A stretch of 64,000 nucleotides of DNA from Siderastrea radians (GCA_964017195.1 OZ024889.1:57979574-58043573); one strand, 5' to 3'. Shown: positions 1 through 12,300, counted from the stretch's first letter. Notes: a model not told the origin generated them from the letters alone. Made by a program: numbers and translations.

Positions 1-3000
1 AGGAAACAATTTTGGACGTACTATCTGCCTTGCAAGTTCGTTTTTATCGCTGTAATAATGTCAGAGGTGCAGAGGGGAAACCGCTCCGCCTCCGGTCCCA
101 GAAGACAAAACAAGGGTTAAATTTCTCAGCATTTCCAAAACAAATCAAGGTCGCCCGACTATTGGCTGAAGAAAATTTTCGTTTTAATATTGCCGCAAAC
201 CACTACAGTAGAACCCCACTATTTCAAATCCGGGTATCTTTTATTCTCCGCTGTCTCAAACCGAAAACCTTTTCCTTGGATATGCTTCCTATTTATCAGT
301 CGTTTACCAGTGCCAAACTCGTCAACTATTCCTATGCCTTTAGAAAGCGATTCACGGTCATTCTGACCTATAGTGAGCAACTGAATGGATCTGGAATGTC
401 TGGAAACAATCGAGAACAGAAATCGTGATAGAAAAAAAACAGAAATGAATGATTCAACTGGGAATCGAACCTGGGTCTCCAGGTTAGCGGCCATTGAACA
501 AGCCTCGTTATTCCGGATAAATGGAAGGACTTAATGCAGCAAGGTTTGAGGAGGCTTAATTTGCTTATACTTTCCGATAGGCGAAAACAATAAATACAGT
601 TGATGGTTTTACTTGCTGAAATTTACTTGCTGAAATTCTGAAATGCTTCTGAGGGAATAACACCCCAACAATGCGGTTGTGCAACAGGTATGCTGGTGTC
701 CTAAAACTAAAACTAGAGCAAGTAATGCCCTGTTCGTTATATAGTAATTTGACAGGAGACAAAAGTTAGAGATTAGTTACAAAGAAAATCCAATCATCCT
801 TCACTAACTGGTTTAATACTTCCGTGAATTATGGCACCCTCAAGTGCGCTAATTTTGTCAGGTTTCCCTCACGGAATTATTAAAATCCGCGGAAAGACAT
901 GGGAAAATTTCCAACCAGTTTTTTTTTTCTCACGGGTCTGGAAATTCCTATTTTCAATTATCACTCGATACAAACAACATGCCTTTTTTCTATGGCCTTG
1001 TGGAATACGTTAATTTTTTTCAAACAAAGTGCGTGCAATACAATAACTCTTTAATTTTCCGCTCTGTTGAGGTTATAATCTTTCACAAGCTTTTGAAAGG
1101 GGCTTTCTCAAGAGGCTCGACTCAAAAGAAGTCTAAAGCTTCATTTATCACTCCAGCGTGGGAAATAAGGCGTTTGCAGAGATCATTGAGAAATTGCTTT
1201 AATCCAATTGGAACGGAGGCTATTGTATCACATGCCATGGAAGCAGTGGTTAGTGCTCTATGTCTTCGTGGTCTGGTGGCTCTTCGGTTGGTCAGCATAC
1301 CTCATCTGGAAGGTGTACATTTCAGTAGTACGGCAGCTTGGTGACTGCTCAGCCAACTTAACTCTTGAAGAGGAAGGTATATTTTTCGGTGGCTTACCAG
1401 CTCGCCTCCTCGTCAGTCAACCTGGGAACGGGGAAGGTATATATTTCAGTGGCTTTGCGGCTCGGTGGATCGACAGTGACTGACAAGAAACTTAGCCAGC
1501 CAAAACACTGGCCCTGTATTCTGTTGTTTAGTCGATAAACTTGCTGGTAAAAATCAGAGAAATAGACTGCCACTTCTTAGATCAACAGAGCAGCAGAGGT
1601 AACACAAAGCGTAATGCACCTAAAGCGCGCCGTTAAGTTCCTCGCCGCGCACCTCAAACCAACGATCAAGCAGGCTTCCTTGACTGTTTTCTTCTTTCTA
1701 AAAGTGTATATAAGCTAGCTAATGCTTTCCTTTCAAGTGCCAGATCGTGAAATATACAGTTAGTTCTTTTTAAATCAACTATCCGCTTAAATTTACAACT
1801 AGTAAGGCGGTTGTTCTATCAGAAGGGATGGAGACCACTTTTAAATGCCTTATGGACTCAACGCTCGCAACTGGTCGCTGCAAGTTTACCTTTTTATCAT
1901 AGCTTTCCAATATTAAGTAGCGTTTTTTGCTGAAGTAGCCAAAAAAAAAAAAGACAAATAAACAAACGAACAGAAAAGACAGAAAAACAAAACAAAAAAC
2001 TTAGAGAAAAAAATAAAGTCATTAAAATTTTAGGAAGTAAAGCTACTGCATCGTGTCCCATGAATAGGCCCCCTAGAGGTAAAAAGAACCGAAAAGGAAA
2101 TAACATCGAACAATTGAAAACCTCCTAAAATTCTGGTAAGTCTTTTCGCGAATTAAGGTACCAGCAAAAACAAGTGGAGCAGGAGTAAAATGCCGTCCGG
2201 TCAGCAACCTTAATCTCACGAACCTATCAGCTTCTTCCACAAAGTACTGCTCAAGCGAACAATAAGGTAAGAATCGCAAATATAGCCAGGTTATATTCTC
2301 TGCAAGAAATTCTCCGTTTTTATACCTACACAAAACTTAGGTCAGAACACTATCTGCCGTCGTTCTCAGAGGTAAAAAATTAAGCTAAAAGGTCAGTAGA
2401 AAAGAGCATTGTCTCGCGTTCTTTAGGCTACATTTTGTTCTCTTTAACAAGATTAAGTAGCTAAACTTCTTTACTTGTTTAAAATCATCTTCTTAAAATT
2501 ATTTCTTAGTTGTATTTAAACGCATTCACGGTGTAAATTTTGTTACAGGGGGTGGATGCTTCCTTTAAAACGTTTATCCATTGTTTTCCAATAAAACTTC
2601 AAAGCTTCTAATTACAAATCAATACAAATTGAACATTCCAGAGCCAACTCATTTCTGCAAAAAGTGCAAAGGGAAACTTAGCTTCACTGACGAACTAATT
2701 TCTCATCTTAAACCCGGTTGCTATAAAATTTTCTGCCCTCACGAAATCAGTACATAAGTTTTGCATTCCGTTTAGTTAAATCTTGAAATCAGTGTTCAAG
2801 TTTTACTTGAAGTTTTTGTCTCCGAGGGCTTCCGAGTGTTTCTTTATTTGTGGTACCTCTATACAGTAGCAGTAAAAAAATTATCTAAATTTCACAGTTG
2901 TGTAAAGAGTTGAAACAATTTGGCGTGGCCTGACAGGTGTTGTGATTTCCGAAATCTTTCATTGCAGCATTTTTCGTTTTTCATTCCTTTAGCATCTTGG

Positions 3001-4478
3001 TTTAACTAAAAATAGTTATATAAAATTCAAAAACGAACGAACCGTTAAGGAAATTCTGTTCTAGAGCAACTTGAAATAAGTTCAAGCAAACTGCCAAGAA
3101 AAGATTCTTTCGAATAGTTTATAAGAGAGCCCCAATGGGTTAACTGTGAACGGTCAAACGGCTTAAAAATGTAACCGTGTACCGTCAAAAAGGTAGTTTT
3201 TACCGTCAATTGTCAACAGGAGCATTATTAATAGTCGTCAGTCTCAAATCTACGACTTCAGGTCGTTCAGAAGCTCCTCTAGCCCTCAAAAATACTTCTA
3301 AGTACCTAGTAGTTGAACAGCAAGGACATTGCAATAGGTGTAGTTAAAATTGACGGTTATCGCATATGTTTAAGGATGTCTTAGAGTGCAAGCAAATTTC
3401 GCTTGTTCTAAAGGGAATGAAACCCGCGAAAACAAACAAACCCGTAAAACACGAGAGGAGACTTAGAAATTGACTTTTATCATCGAAGGAATACTATTTT
3501 CATAACCGTCAAATGTTAAAGCATCCGAAATTTAACCATCTACCGTCAAAAAGCTCTATTTTTAACCTTATAAGTCAGTTTTAGCCTCTCAATTCCCTAC
3601 GTCGTTCGTTAATATTTACTAAGAAGGAAACTGAATTGAAGTGCTTTACACTGTTTTTTGCCAATTGGATACAGACCTTTAGTTTCCCACGTTTGCAAAA
3701 AAAAATGTATGGAAGGGGCGGGCAAAACTTTGCCGCCGAGTGTTTCCACATAAAACATTGCAAATGAAAGTAATAAAGAACGACTTCACAGTCTATCGAT
3801 ATTTGACTGCTATCTAAACCCTATTGAGTCTGGTGGGGAGGGGGGTGGGATGTTGATGGTACCCAAGATGACCTTGAGCAAGAGAGGATACCCCTTTATC
3901 CTCTCTTGCCTTGAACGTTTATCTTATTTTATTTTATTTTTTTTTTGTGATGTGCGAAAATAAGCCATCAACCTTTTTCCTTAAATCTATCTGCCAACAA
4001 TTTGGTATGACCTGTCTTTATTCATAAAATTTAATTTCGTCAGGGAAACCACTGGCAGTTTTTCCCAGAAATCAAATTTCCCCTTTAACTTTATTGCAGT
4101 AACGTTAGCATCTTTACTGTTTATATAAGTGTTCTTTCGTTGGTTTTGATTACTTTTTGTTTAATTTTGGTGGTTTTCGGAGGTTTTGAGAACATCAAGA
4201 ATGGCAGATCCAACATGGCCACCGTTTGGAACATGACGTATTTCACGTCATGCGACGTCATCAGCTCATGTTATTGGCTTAAAGAAAACATTTTTTAGCA
4301 TACTATGTGCCCCTTAAAATTCTCGGAGTTGCCAATAAAAGTTGAATTGCTTCTTTACCACAGAACAATAACGAAGATGTTCAATTTTAAAGTAATCTAC
4401 AACTTTCAAAGAGGGATATCTAATTCGGATACTATTAGCTTTTGTTTTTTCGTTATATTTCCTACGTTTCCAGGCAAG
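1..4478. other. Intergenic region, no confident gene
   Basis: No convincing gene is visible. A reverse-strand B-box-like string near 450-490 may be a scrap of a tRNA-derived SINE. Around 1308-1470 a motif of about 62-65 bp (ggaaggtatat-tttcagtggct type) occurs three times in degenerate form. Two blocks near 3143-3215 and 3500-3575 share the pattern accgtcaaaaag followed by T-rich sequence. Around 4195-4300 several gacgtcat motifs cluster. The longest open frames here have no recognisable domain. Confidence 0.6.
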
Positions 4479-5236
4479 ATGCTTTTCAAGTACAGCTGCA
4501 TTGTTTTGTTAATCTCCGTGGCAATTTTATTCGCCCAAGCGAAACAAGACAAGGAAGGCGAAAGCAAGCAAAATGGTAAATCTTTACTTTATAAGTGACC
4601 CCTAAAAAAGGAGGAAAATATCGTTTGTTCCCCATGGCCAATTGTTGGTTAATTCATCCACTACCCACTGAAACCGTTCCTTCTCTTAAAACTCAGTGTA
4701 GACTTGTTTCTGAGGATTCGATGGTCATCGTGCGTAAGTTGGCATGTGTGAAGATTATCCAGTTTTGAAACCTCACTTGTTACACAGTTGACTCAATGTC
4801 AACAAATCTGGTCGTTCTTATTGCTTCTCTCTACTTTCCTCCTTGAGCTTCGCGCGGCCTCAAAGATGATAAGATAGTTCGCCGGGTAGAACATTATCTT
4901 GAGTTACCATACTCCTGCAAAGTGTTGAGACTGAAGCAGCACCAAGACTCAGTAGTGTTAGCTAATCAAACCAATTGTTTTGCTACCTTCTTAATTTTTT
5001 TTAAAGATCCTGTTGCAGTGCACGATAGAGTCAAGTACGAGGGTACCTGGATTGAATGCAAAGAAACTGTAAAGAAGGACCCTTACGGCTTGTATTGTGG
5101 CTGCGGGTACCTCGGATGCACTGGATACAGCCGGTGCACCACAAATGCTATGGTTTGTGACCTGCTGCGTGACGTTAATGAGATTAATTTTAATGATATG
5201 AAGCGAGGAAGAGATTGCAAGTGTCGATGGATATAG
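4479..5236 (+). CDS. Small secreted cysteine-rich protein, two coding exons
   Basis: The coding exons are 4479-4575 and 5007-5236, joined GT...AG in phase 1 (an N codon, then G|AT). The product has 108 residues. Residues 1-21 form a clear signal peptide: a hydrophobic core from about residue 7 to 19 ending in AQA. A short charged linker (22-49) follows, then a compact domain with eight cysteines at 50, 63, 65, 70, 76, 83, 103 and 105. The start is chosen because it lies six bases after a good acceptor (tttccag), which implies a 5' UTR intron, and because it begins the signal peptide. Size, signal peptide and eight cysteines recall the small cysteine-rich proteins (SCRiPs) of corals, some of which are neurotoxic. 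I cannot confirm the family because the spacing includes an unusual C-G-C. It could equally be a structural or antimicrobial peptide. No canonical AATAAA follows closely. Confidence 0.7.
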
Positions 5237-5555
5237 GGGTGCCGACATACGCCACGATGAAAACCATGTATACCAAGGAAGAAAAAATAATTAAATTTTC
5301 TGGAACAAACGTAATACCTCCACTTTTCTTATATTTTAGAAACCAAAGACCCACTTTGGTAAAAATATTGTTAAAAATACAATCATCAAGATCGTCGTCA
5401 ACGTCAGTGATGATAGACTTTGAAGATGATCTTGATGTTGGAAAACGTTTAGTGTTTTTTGCAATCACCTAACCAACATTTCTGCCATTTTTGTCCGCCT
5501 AATGCGTTTGGCGTGTCACCATTCAGATACCTGGAAAAAAACAAAACGAAACAAA

Positions 5556-5566
5556 ACAACAACAGC

Positions 5567-5601
<35 letters not shown>
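5556..5601. repeat. (AAC)n microsatellite
   Basis: A trinucleotide run of about 15 units, interrupted at its left edge. The open frames across it on both strands (poly-T or poly-C/L) are products of the repeat and not genes. Confidence 0.9.
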
Positions 5602-5602
<1 letters not shown>

Positions 5603-5859
5603 ATTTCGTTCCTGTTATAGTTGTGGGAGAACATTTGAAAAAATGGCTTCCCCAAAAAGCTGGATACCAGAACTTCAGCCAATCTGGCTTGAGGCTTGAG
5701 GACAAACCAACGCTGTTTAGTCCGGGGAGGCAGGTGGGAGGGGGAATTCTACCCTTACGGACTTTGGATGTTTATATCTCTTTCAAGCTAAAGCCACTAA
5801 AACAATATAAGCAAAGGACCGCAAACGAAAATGCTGCACGGGTACGTAGGATCTAGTAA

Positions 5860-6110
5860 ACCAGACCTAATCAGCCAAAGAAATACTCAAATGACAAACA
5901 AAGCAGCAAGGCTGATCTGACTACGTAGAAAGATTTGACTCTGCAAGACATCAACACGACACTAAAAGAACTTTAACAGAGCAGGGTTGCAGCCGTAGAC
6001 AGCTGTTTCGCTCTACTTAGAGCTCATCAGTACGGCATAGCAAGATGGCGAAAATGCCGTAAAAATACCCATGCACTCTGTTAAAAGCCCTAAGCGAGGA
6101 CGCACGCCCA
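5860..6110 (-). mobile_element. Retroelement end (PLE or retrozyme-like) carrying a hammerhead motif
   Basis: The block surrounds a well-formed hammerhead ribozyme motif on the - strand at 5993-6035. No reverse transcriptase is recognisable next to it. The borders are approximate. PLE pseudo-LTRs and plant or animal retrozymes are the established carriers of such motifs. Which of these this is cannot be decided here. Confidence 0.45.
5993..6035 (-). ncRNA. Hammerhead ribozyme motif, canonical core
   Basis: Read on the - strand, all conserved parts are present in order: helix I 5' strand CCGUA; core CUGAUGA; helix II GCUC with loop UAAGUA and GAGC; GAAA; a very short helix III inside the palindrome ACAGCUGU; the cleavage triplet GUC; and helix I 3' strand UACGG, which pairs perfectly with CCGUA. 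Cleavage would fall between 5998 and 5997. The self-complementary helix III could also pair between two RNAs, giving a dimeric double hammerhead. Activity is inferred from the motif only. Confidence 0.8.
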
Positions 6111-6842
6111 CCAAATCACGCAATCACGTGTCTTGGAGAGGTCGAGAGTCCAAGTATCGTATTGATGTCTCGCAGAGCCAAAGATAGGATGGACAAGACT
6201 GACCTTAACGAGTTATAACTTTTAAACGGCCGGACGAATAATCACCAAATCTCGTGACTTTTCCTAAAATTTATCAGAGAAAATTTTCCTGTGTCAATGA
6301 CGTGTCTATGATGATTCACGTTTCCATAGCAAAGATCTACTCAGAAGTGTCTTTTGACTATTTTCTGTCTTTTTTCAGTCTTTTTTTAGGTTTCCCCCTA
6401 CGTTTATAAGAAGAAGATAATTTTTGACTTTTGTGTGCTTGTTTTGACTGAGTATGTTTCTTAGAACAAAATCATATATTTTTTGGTGACGTCATTGTTA
6501 GCTGTATGACTGCAGGTTTGGGATTCAAGATGGCGGCCTCAAATTCAAAATGGCGGGTTTGTGACGTTATTGTGACGTCACAACACGTCATAATTGACAC
6601 TTCATTAGCCCAATCTGTTAAGCTAATGGCGTGCTACAAACGTGCGAAGTTTCATCCCAAGAGCTTTAATGCTTTTCGAGATCTATAGCCCCCCCTATCG
6701 CCCTCCCCCCCCCCCCCACCCAGGCTCAGAAACTCAAAAAAAGCCCAGGCAGAATAGGTTTAATGCTCTACAATGAAAATACATCACCGATGTATATTCT
6801 CCACACCAGTGGTTTGTAGGGACTTTGGCTGTGATATTTGTC

Positions 6843-7625
6843 TCAATTGTTGCCATAAATTAAAATATTAGCAATTGCGAAAGCCATTTTTATCCCCATT
6901 GCGGTTCCTTGTGGAGTTTTTTTCCTTGTGGAGTTTATCTCCTTAAGGATAAGTACTAGCATCTCCTTGAGGTATCGACTTGGTATAGGAGGTTCGTTTC
7001 CATAGAAACCTTCGTATACTTTGCATACAGTGGTTATTCGTTCCTCTTGTGGGATGTTTGTGTATAGGCTGGTTACGACCATTGAGGCACTAATGTAACA
7101 TTTTTTTCTGCGCGACCGTTATTTTTTCTTTAAAGTTAATGAAATCTGTTATATCTTTTAAAATTCGATTTCAGTGTTTTATCAATAAGTTTGAGGAGGG
7201 TTTCAACAACGATGAGATTCTATCTGTAGGTTCTTCACAACTTGATACGAGTGGTTTTTCCGACTGGTTTGGTTTGTGTATCTTTGTGGGGGTATAGAAT
7301 TCTGGAATTCGAGGCGGAACTGACGTGAGGGATAGCCATTTTTCTGTCCTTTTGGCAATAAGGTTCTCTTGGTAAAGTTTGCTGATTAGTTGGTTGACTT
7401 TTTTGTGGGTTTCTACTACCATTGGTGTTGTCAAGGGCTTGTAGTTTTCTCTATCGTCTAGTTGTATTTGACCTTCTCTTATTTCAGTTATCGTCCTTGT
7501 TAAAGACAACAATAGAAGAGCCTTTGTCAGCTCGTTTTGAGTTGATTTCAGTGTCTTGTTTTAATTCTTTAATGGCATGACGTTCCGCCCTTGACATGTT
7601 GTTTCTTGTTAAGTCCAAACGATTC
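6843..7625 (-). pseudogene. Penelope-like element reverse transcriptase fragment
   Basis: Broken - strand coding sequence typical of PLE reverse transcriptases. From the N-terminal side it shows ERHAIKELKQD and ADKGSSIVVFNKDD (about 7500-7600), FYTPTKIHKP with LVSS downstream (about 7230-7310), SLYTNIPQEE (about 7040-7075), and TPQGTAMGIKMAFAIANI (about 6850-6910). Frameshifts at about 7500 and 7100 break it. The catalytic YxDD part and any GIY-YIG nuclease are missing, so this is a truncated relic. Its hammerhead-bearing terminal repeats might be those at 8578-8757, but the link is unproven. Confidence 0.8.
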
Positions 7626-8616
7626 GCTGACTATTAGTCTTCTTCATGGAGATAAAATTTCTGTTACTTATTAAGAGGATATCTAGATTGGACACTTAAC
7701 AAACAGAAAAAATTGTAAGATGGAAAAAGGAAAGCCCCGAATCTCTCCCTACTTACGAAAAAAAAAAAAAGGTTCATCCCTGCCAAAATGTCCCATTTTT
7801 TTTAGTGGTGTCCCTCCCCTCTGTAGCTCCAGCCGATCCCCATCAATAATCTGCTTGAATACACATCTCAAGCACGTTTATACTGTAGACGTCTCATTTA
7901 GTATAGTACCTTGACTTCTCGTACCAGCTTGTATTACATGTTGCGTTATTATAGTATGCTTTAGGAAAGTTATTACATTTTGCGCTGAATACGTTATTAC
8001 ATATTGCGTCAATGTTATTACATTTTACGTTAGGATTACATTTTGCAGCGATTATTTCATTTAATTTTTTGCGGAGTAACAGGGATACTTAAAAAATACC
8101 CTGTTATGTTCAATTTGAGATCGTTGTTGCGGTGGGTTTCCTCGGGAAGTTCAAGTTTCTCTGACGTTTGGTTTGGTCTTTTACTTTTTACCATTTAATA
8201 TGATTGTGTTGGGCGCAAATTTCAACCGTTTAAAAATGAAAAGGAAGTGACATCCAGGTGGCAACTCCAAGATGGAATTTGCAAACCCTGCCCTTCTCTC
8301 AAGTTAGAGGCCAGTCCCAACCCCCAAACGTCCTGCACCCCATTAATAAAGTCGATATATGCACACCCCAATACAACAGTGAAATAAGGCAGTTTATTTC
8401 AGATTATTTGTGGCAATTTGAGACGTTTTGTAGCATTTCCATACAAACTCTTAAATGTTGTCGATGTCATTATTCTGCGTAGCGTGGAAGAAACATTCTA
8501 ATTTATGCTCAAATAAGGGGGTTACTTTATAAAGAAACTGTGGTGCTGCGATGGTGGGGACGTGAAACACAAAAGTTTGGATTTATCAACAGATAAGGTA
8601 AATTGGCCATCGCAAA

Positions 8617-8650
8617 GAGAACGTTTCGAGCGTTAGCCCTTCGTCAGAGC
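8617..8650 (-). ncRNA. Hammerhead-like motif, probably decayed
   Basis: The - strand reads CUGACGA, then a 4-bp helix II (GGGC/GCUC, loop UAAC), then GAAAC. The cleavage triplet is GUU instead of GUC, and helix I pairing is poor. One unpaired A precedes helix II. Confidence 0.4.
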
Positions 8651-8668
8651 GAATCCTCTAAGCGATTT

Positions 8669-8702
8669 GCTCTGACGAAGGGCTAACGCACGAAACGTCA
8701 GC
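8669..8702 (+). ncRNA. Hammerhead-like motif
   Basis: Helix I GCU/AGC (3 bp), core CUGACGA, helix II GGGC/GCAC with one mismatch, GAAA, a minimal ACGU helix III, and GUC. An extra A sits before helix II. ACGU is self-complementary, so helix III would be stable only in a dimer. Confidence 0.5.
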
Positions 8703-9269
8703 TCTCAATCTCTTTACGGTGGCCAATTCACCTTATCAACTCAGTTGATGAATCCAAAATTTTAAGTTTATGCGCAGCTCTCAACCTTAGCTGCGGCTGC
8801 CTGTGCTCTAATCTTTAAAACGTTCCCTACGATACCTAGTATTAGTGTGCGAAGTTTCATGCTTTTATCATAAAGCGCAGAATAGTTTCACCTAAATGCT
8901 GGACTTCTAGTCTTTGATAAACCGCACGTTTTCTTGTTTACAGTGTCCGGCGTTAGTATGACGCAAACTGAGGCACTTGCCTCAGTCATTTTTTTTTTTT
9001 TGTTTAACACACTAAATACCTAGGAAGAGAATTTAACCATGGACATTGCCTCAGTCATAATTTTAACCGGGGACATTGCCTCAGTCATCTGTTTTTTTCT
9101 GGCTACGGACCTGGTACCCAACATTTTAAACTACGTAAAGAGAGATCTGGGTGCGAGATTAGAGTGGCATTGTTAGCTCCCCCGACAGCTCCCCCTGTTG
9201 GTCCTCCCCCTGGGGAACGGGGAACGAAAAGTGAGCCTGCAATCTGTGCATGTTTGGGTCGTAAACAAA

Positions 9270-9335
9270 ATGGCGCCGAGTCAAGCAAAAATCGATGTTT
9301 TCGTGCCAATGATGAAGAAATATGATAAAAACTAA
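9270..9335 (+). promoter_or_regulatory. Overlapping upstream ORF / YY1-like ATGGCG element at the DIS3L start
   Basis: An ATG in the context acaaaATGGCGCC opens a 21-codon frame that runs past the DIS3L start codon in a different frame and stops at 9333-9335. If transcribed it would be an inhibitory overlapping uORF. The same string resembles the YY1-type AAATGGCGGC promoter element, in which case it may lie at or upstream of the transcription start. The sequence cannot decide between these. Confidence 0.35.
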
Positions 9336-12300
9336 CAAGTTGCTAAGGCTTAAGACCAAAAATGGCCGACTGCTAGACGTTGTGCGGGAACATTATCTGC
9401 GAAAGGATGTAGCTTGTCACAGTGAAGCTTGTGCTGATTGTGAACATGGTGAGCTTGAATGCAGTGTTTACAAAGTGTTGTTTTTATTTTGGTGGGCTAG
9501 ATGTAAGATGAGCATATTTGTTGATTGCTCATCGTGAGAATACCGCAGTCCGTTAGTGCAATTCATGACTTAGCGATTCGATATCTTGAGGGGAAGTCAT
9601 CCCCAGGCGTTTCTGGTCATAATTGCACTTTATCCCCAGGTTTGCTCCATTCATCCCCAGGCTTGGTTGACTCTTGCCCAGGTTCAGTAGACTTAATGAA
9701 CATGAACTTTAATCCGTTTTCAATACAAAAAAGGACATGAATAATGGAAATAAAGGCCTGAGCAGCAAATGAATGAACGTAGTCACGTTTGTTTGTATAA
9801 AGTAAAGCTGCAATGATTTGTTGACAATTATAACCCTGATTATACAATGGACAGAGTAAAACGTGCAACACCAATAGATTCCATTTGGCAATGTATGTGT
9901 ACTCTGGTAATGGACTGGAGGACGTCAAAATGTGGTAAAAACGTTGATCAGTCAGGCTTTGACACCATCTGTACATTGTCAAAGTACAGTTTATGAGTGG
10001 CAGATGTTGACTGGACAGGGTGTATAATGAGGATGTGTCCATGTTAACACCAAATCATGGATGTGATGCTGGTGATCAAAATTGATTTTAATTTATTACA
10101 ACTATAATTATGGGAAGGAAGTTAGATGATAATAATATGTTATCTTTGTCCCACACTTGCGACATGTTGAATATTCTGTCTTCTCTTACTTCTTCTCCCG
10201 AGCTTAAAATTCACCGTCTTTCTCAGTTTGTTACCTTCATTTTTATTGTATAGGGCACTTTGAAATTGCTGTTCCTTGTAGTATGCACGATACGTGTCAC
10301 CACGAACCCAGTAATTATGACCTATGCTCTCCACGAGTCTCCCAGTAGCTCAGTGGTTAGAGCCTCTGACTAGTGTAAGGAAGGTCATGGGTTCAATTCC
10401 CTTGTGGGACTCTGAATTTTTCTTTGGCAGCGTGACATGTTGAATATTCCATTTTTTCTTAATAATAGGTTAGTTCATGTTTCTTAGTGTTATGTTTTCG
10501 GTCATCGGGATATCAACATTTGAGGGGAGGGGCATTAGTGTCTATAATACATGTAATATTGAGGAATGGGTCGCAATGGGTAGTCATGTGACAAGGGAAA
10601 ATAACATGAATGATTATGATATCAGCCGCCATCTTCTATTCCAGTTTATTAGGCGTGGTAGCAAAAATTTATGGCATTGATATTGCATTTGAGACAGTTT
10701 GATTCTACAAACTGTAACTGTAAATAGAAACCTTAATGAACTTTCCCAGATTTACTCATTAATCATGTTGGCTTTCAATTAAATCAATAAAGCATCAGAT
10801 TTACAGTCTAATATATTTTACATTTCATTGTTTAAAGGCAAATCAGATTGTGAGATTTCTGCAGTCAAAATGCAAGGTTCTGTGAGAGACTGTGTCAGAC
10901 CCAACTTTAGTGAGGGAACCCATCTAAGAGAATATGAGAGTGACATTAAAATTTGGCCTGAACTTAAGGTTATGTTTCTTTACCTTTCATGGGAAACCTT
11001 TATCACCCTTTCCATCATGCATGTTGACTTTTGTCTTGCAATTCTACCTAAATTATGTAGCTCATAAAAGGCTTCCTTCAACGTTGCATTGCATTACACT
11101 GAAAACACCACCAGAGACCACCCATGCCATCACTTCAGGTAGATAAGCTGACTATGCACCATCCATCTGAACCCGCTCAATTTTGGTCTTGTAGCCACTC
11201 TACATGAGAGGCAAGACTCAGTTTTCTGCATAATTTTAAAGAACGTTTAGTTTGAACATTTAGTTTGCTTGATACAAGGGGACTAGTGGTCCAAACCTGG
11301 AGATGAGATGACAGCCTGGGACAAAACATGTAATGGAAGTTGTACTGAGTACCGTTGGAATAAGATTTCATAACAAAATAGAAGTTATCAGAGTTTCTGA
11401 ACAGCTATTTTGTTAAAGTTGGTAAGGAAATTGAGGTGTGACAGTTGGCAAATTGGTCAACTTTGAATCTCTATGAATTTCATAACTGACTGCTTGAAGT
11501 TGATGAACTGTAGAAATTTAAAGTATTTTTAATAAAAATAAATATTATTTGTCTGATTGACCATTATTAGACTGTTGGTAATCTGACTTCAAGAATTTTT
11601 CATTCCACTTGTAATTTGGCCAGTAATATTCATAGTTTGTTTTTAAAATACTATTCTGAGTTTGAACAGCCGATCAGAGTCAGTGCAAAAAAAAAAACCC
11701 ACTATCCACCGATTTGGTATGTACTAATAGAAGATGTACATGTATTGGGTAACACTGGCTAGAGCACTAGTGTCAGTGAAAAAAGAGTGAGACTGTTCCA
11801 TTAAAATATCATCCTGAAGGCGGTGTGGAGAGGCAATGATAGGCAGCTGTTGTAGATTAATGTACGAAGCTGTACAATGTTGCTGTGATGAGTGTGTCTC
11901 ATGGGTTGTAGGACTAATTTCCTGGGTCAACTGACATGTTAGTTCATCAGTCTTTGGTTAGTAGCTACAGGGTCTTATGATTACTATGTTGTCTGTTCAC
12001 TTTTTTGGTTACTTACCATACTCTGATATTATTTAGGCAGTGGAAGCCAGCTTTCTTCTTCCTTGACCCATTATGTTGTACCAGATTGTCAGGTGTGTAT
12101 TGCATGCTGACCGCTGTAACATTGATAAAATAAAAATAGCAAAACGAAAAAAAGTGTTGAAAACAAATAAATGAATGCCAATACAGAAGCATTCAAGAGC
12201 AAATAATTTGACACCACTTTCAAAGATGTGCCACACCTCTCAACAATAAGGTGTGCGGTGCTTATTAGGGGCAGCCAAGCTCTAGTACAGCGATGCTACA

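Larger units (their letters stand above)
8578..8757. mobile_element. Inverted pair of PLE terminal repeats
   Basis: Two arms of about 88 bp face each other around a short spacer near 8650-8668. Both carry the string tctgacgaagggctaacg, GAAACGT and a ggccaattnaccttatc tail, once per strand. The sequence is of the kind found at the ends of Penelope-like elements. Each arm contains a hammerhead-like core. Head-to-head ends are a common product of PLE insertion. Confidence 0.6.
5237..9269. other. Repeat-rich spacer between the cysteine-rich gene and DIS3L
   Basis: No host gene is seen. Besides the elements listed separately, it holds a stretch at about 6370-6680 with repeated gacgtca and aagatggcgg motifs, a C-run near 6697-6719, and three copies of tgcctcagtcat at about 8970-9090 just upstream of DIS3L. 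The last 250 bases before 9270 are the likely DIS3L promoter area; no TATA box is evident. Confidence 0.5.

Noticed and set aside
12..428. 138-codon open frame at the left edge
   Set aside because: No domain, no splice context, overlapping frames on both strands, repeat-like text; no support as a gene.
4240..4264. Hammerhead-like CUGAUGA ... GAAA on the - strand
   Set aside because: An extra U separates helix II from GAAA, and helix I does not pair. The string comes from clustered gacgtcat motifs.
10336..10412. Functional tRNA gene
   Set aside because: A and B boxes are present but the anticodon arm and acceptor stem are poor, and a related copy exists; SINE is a better reading.
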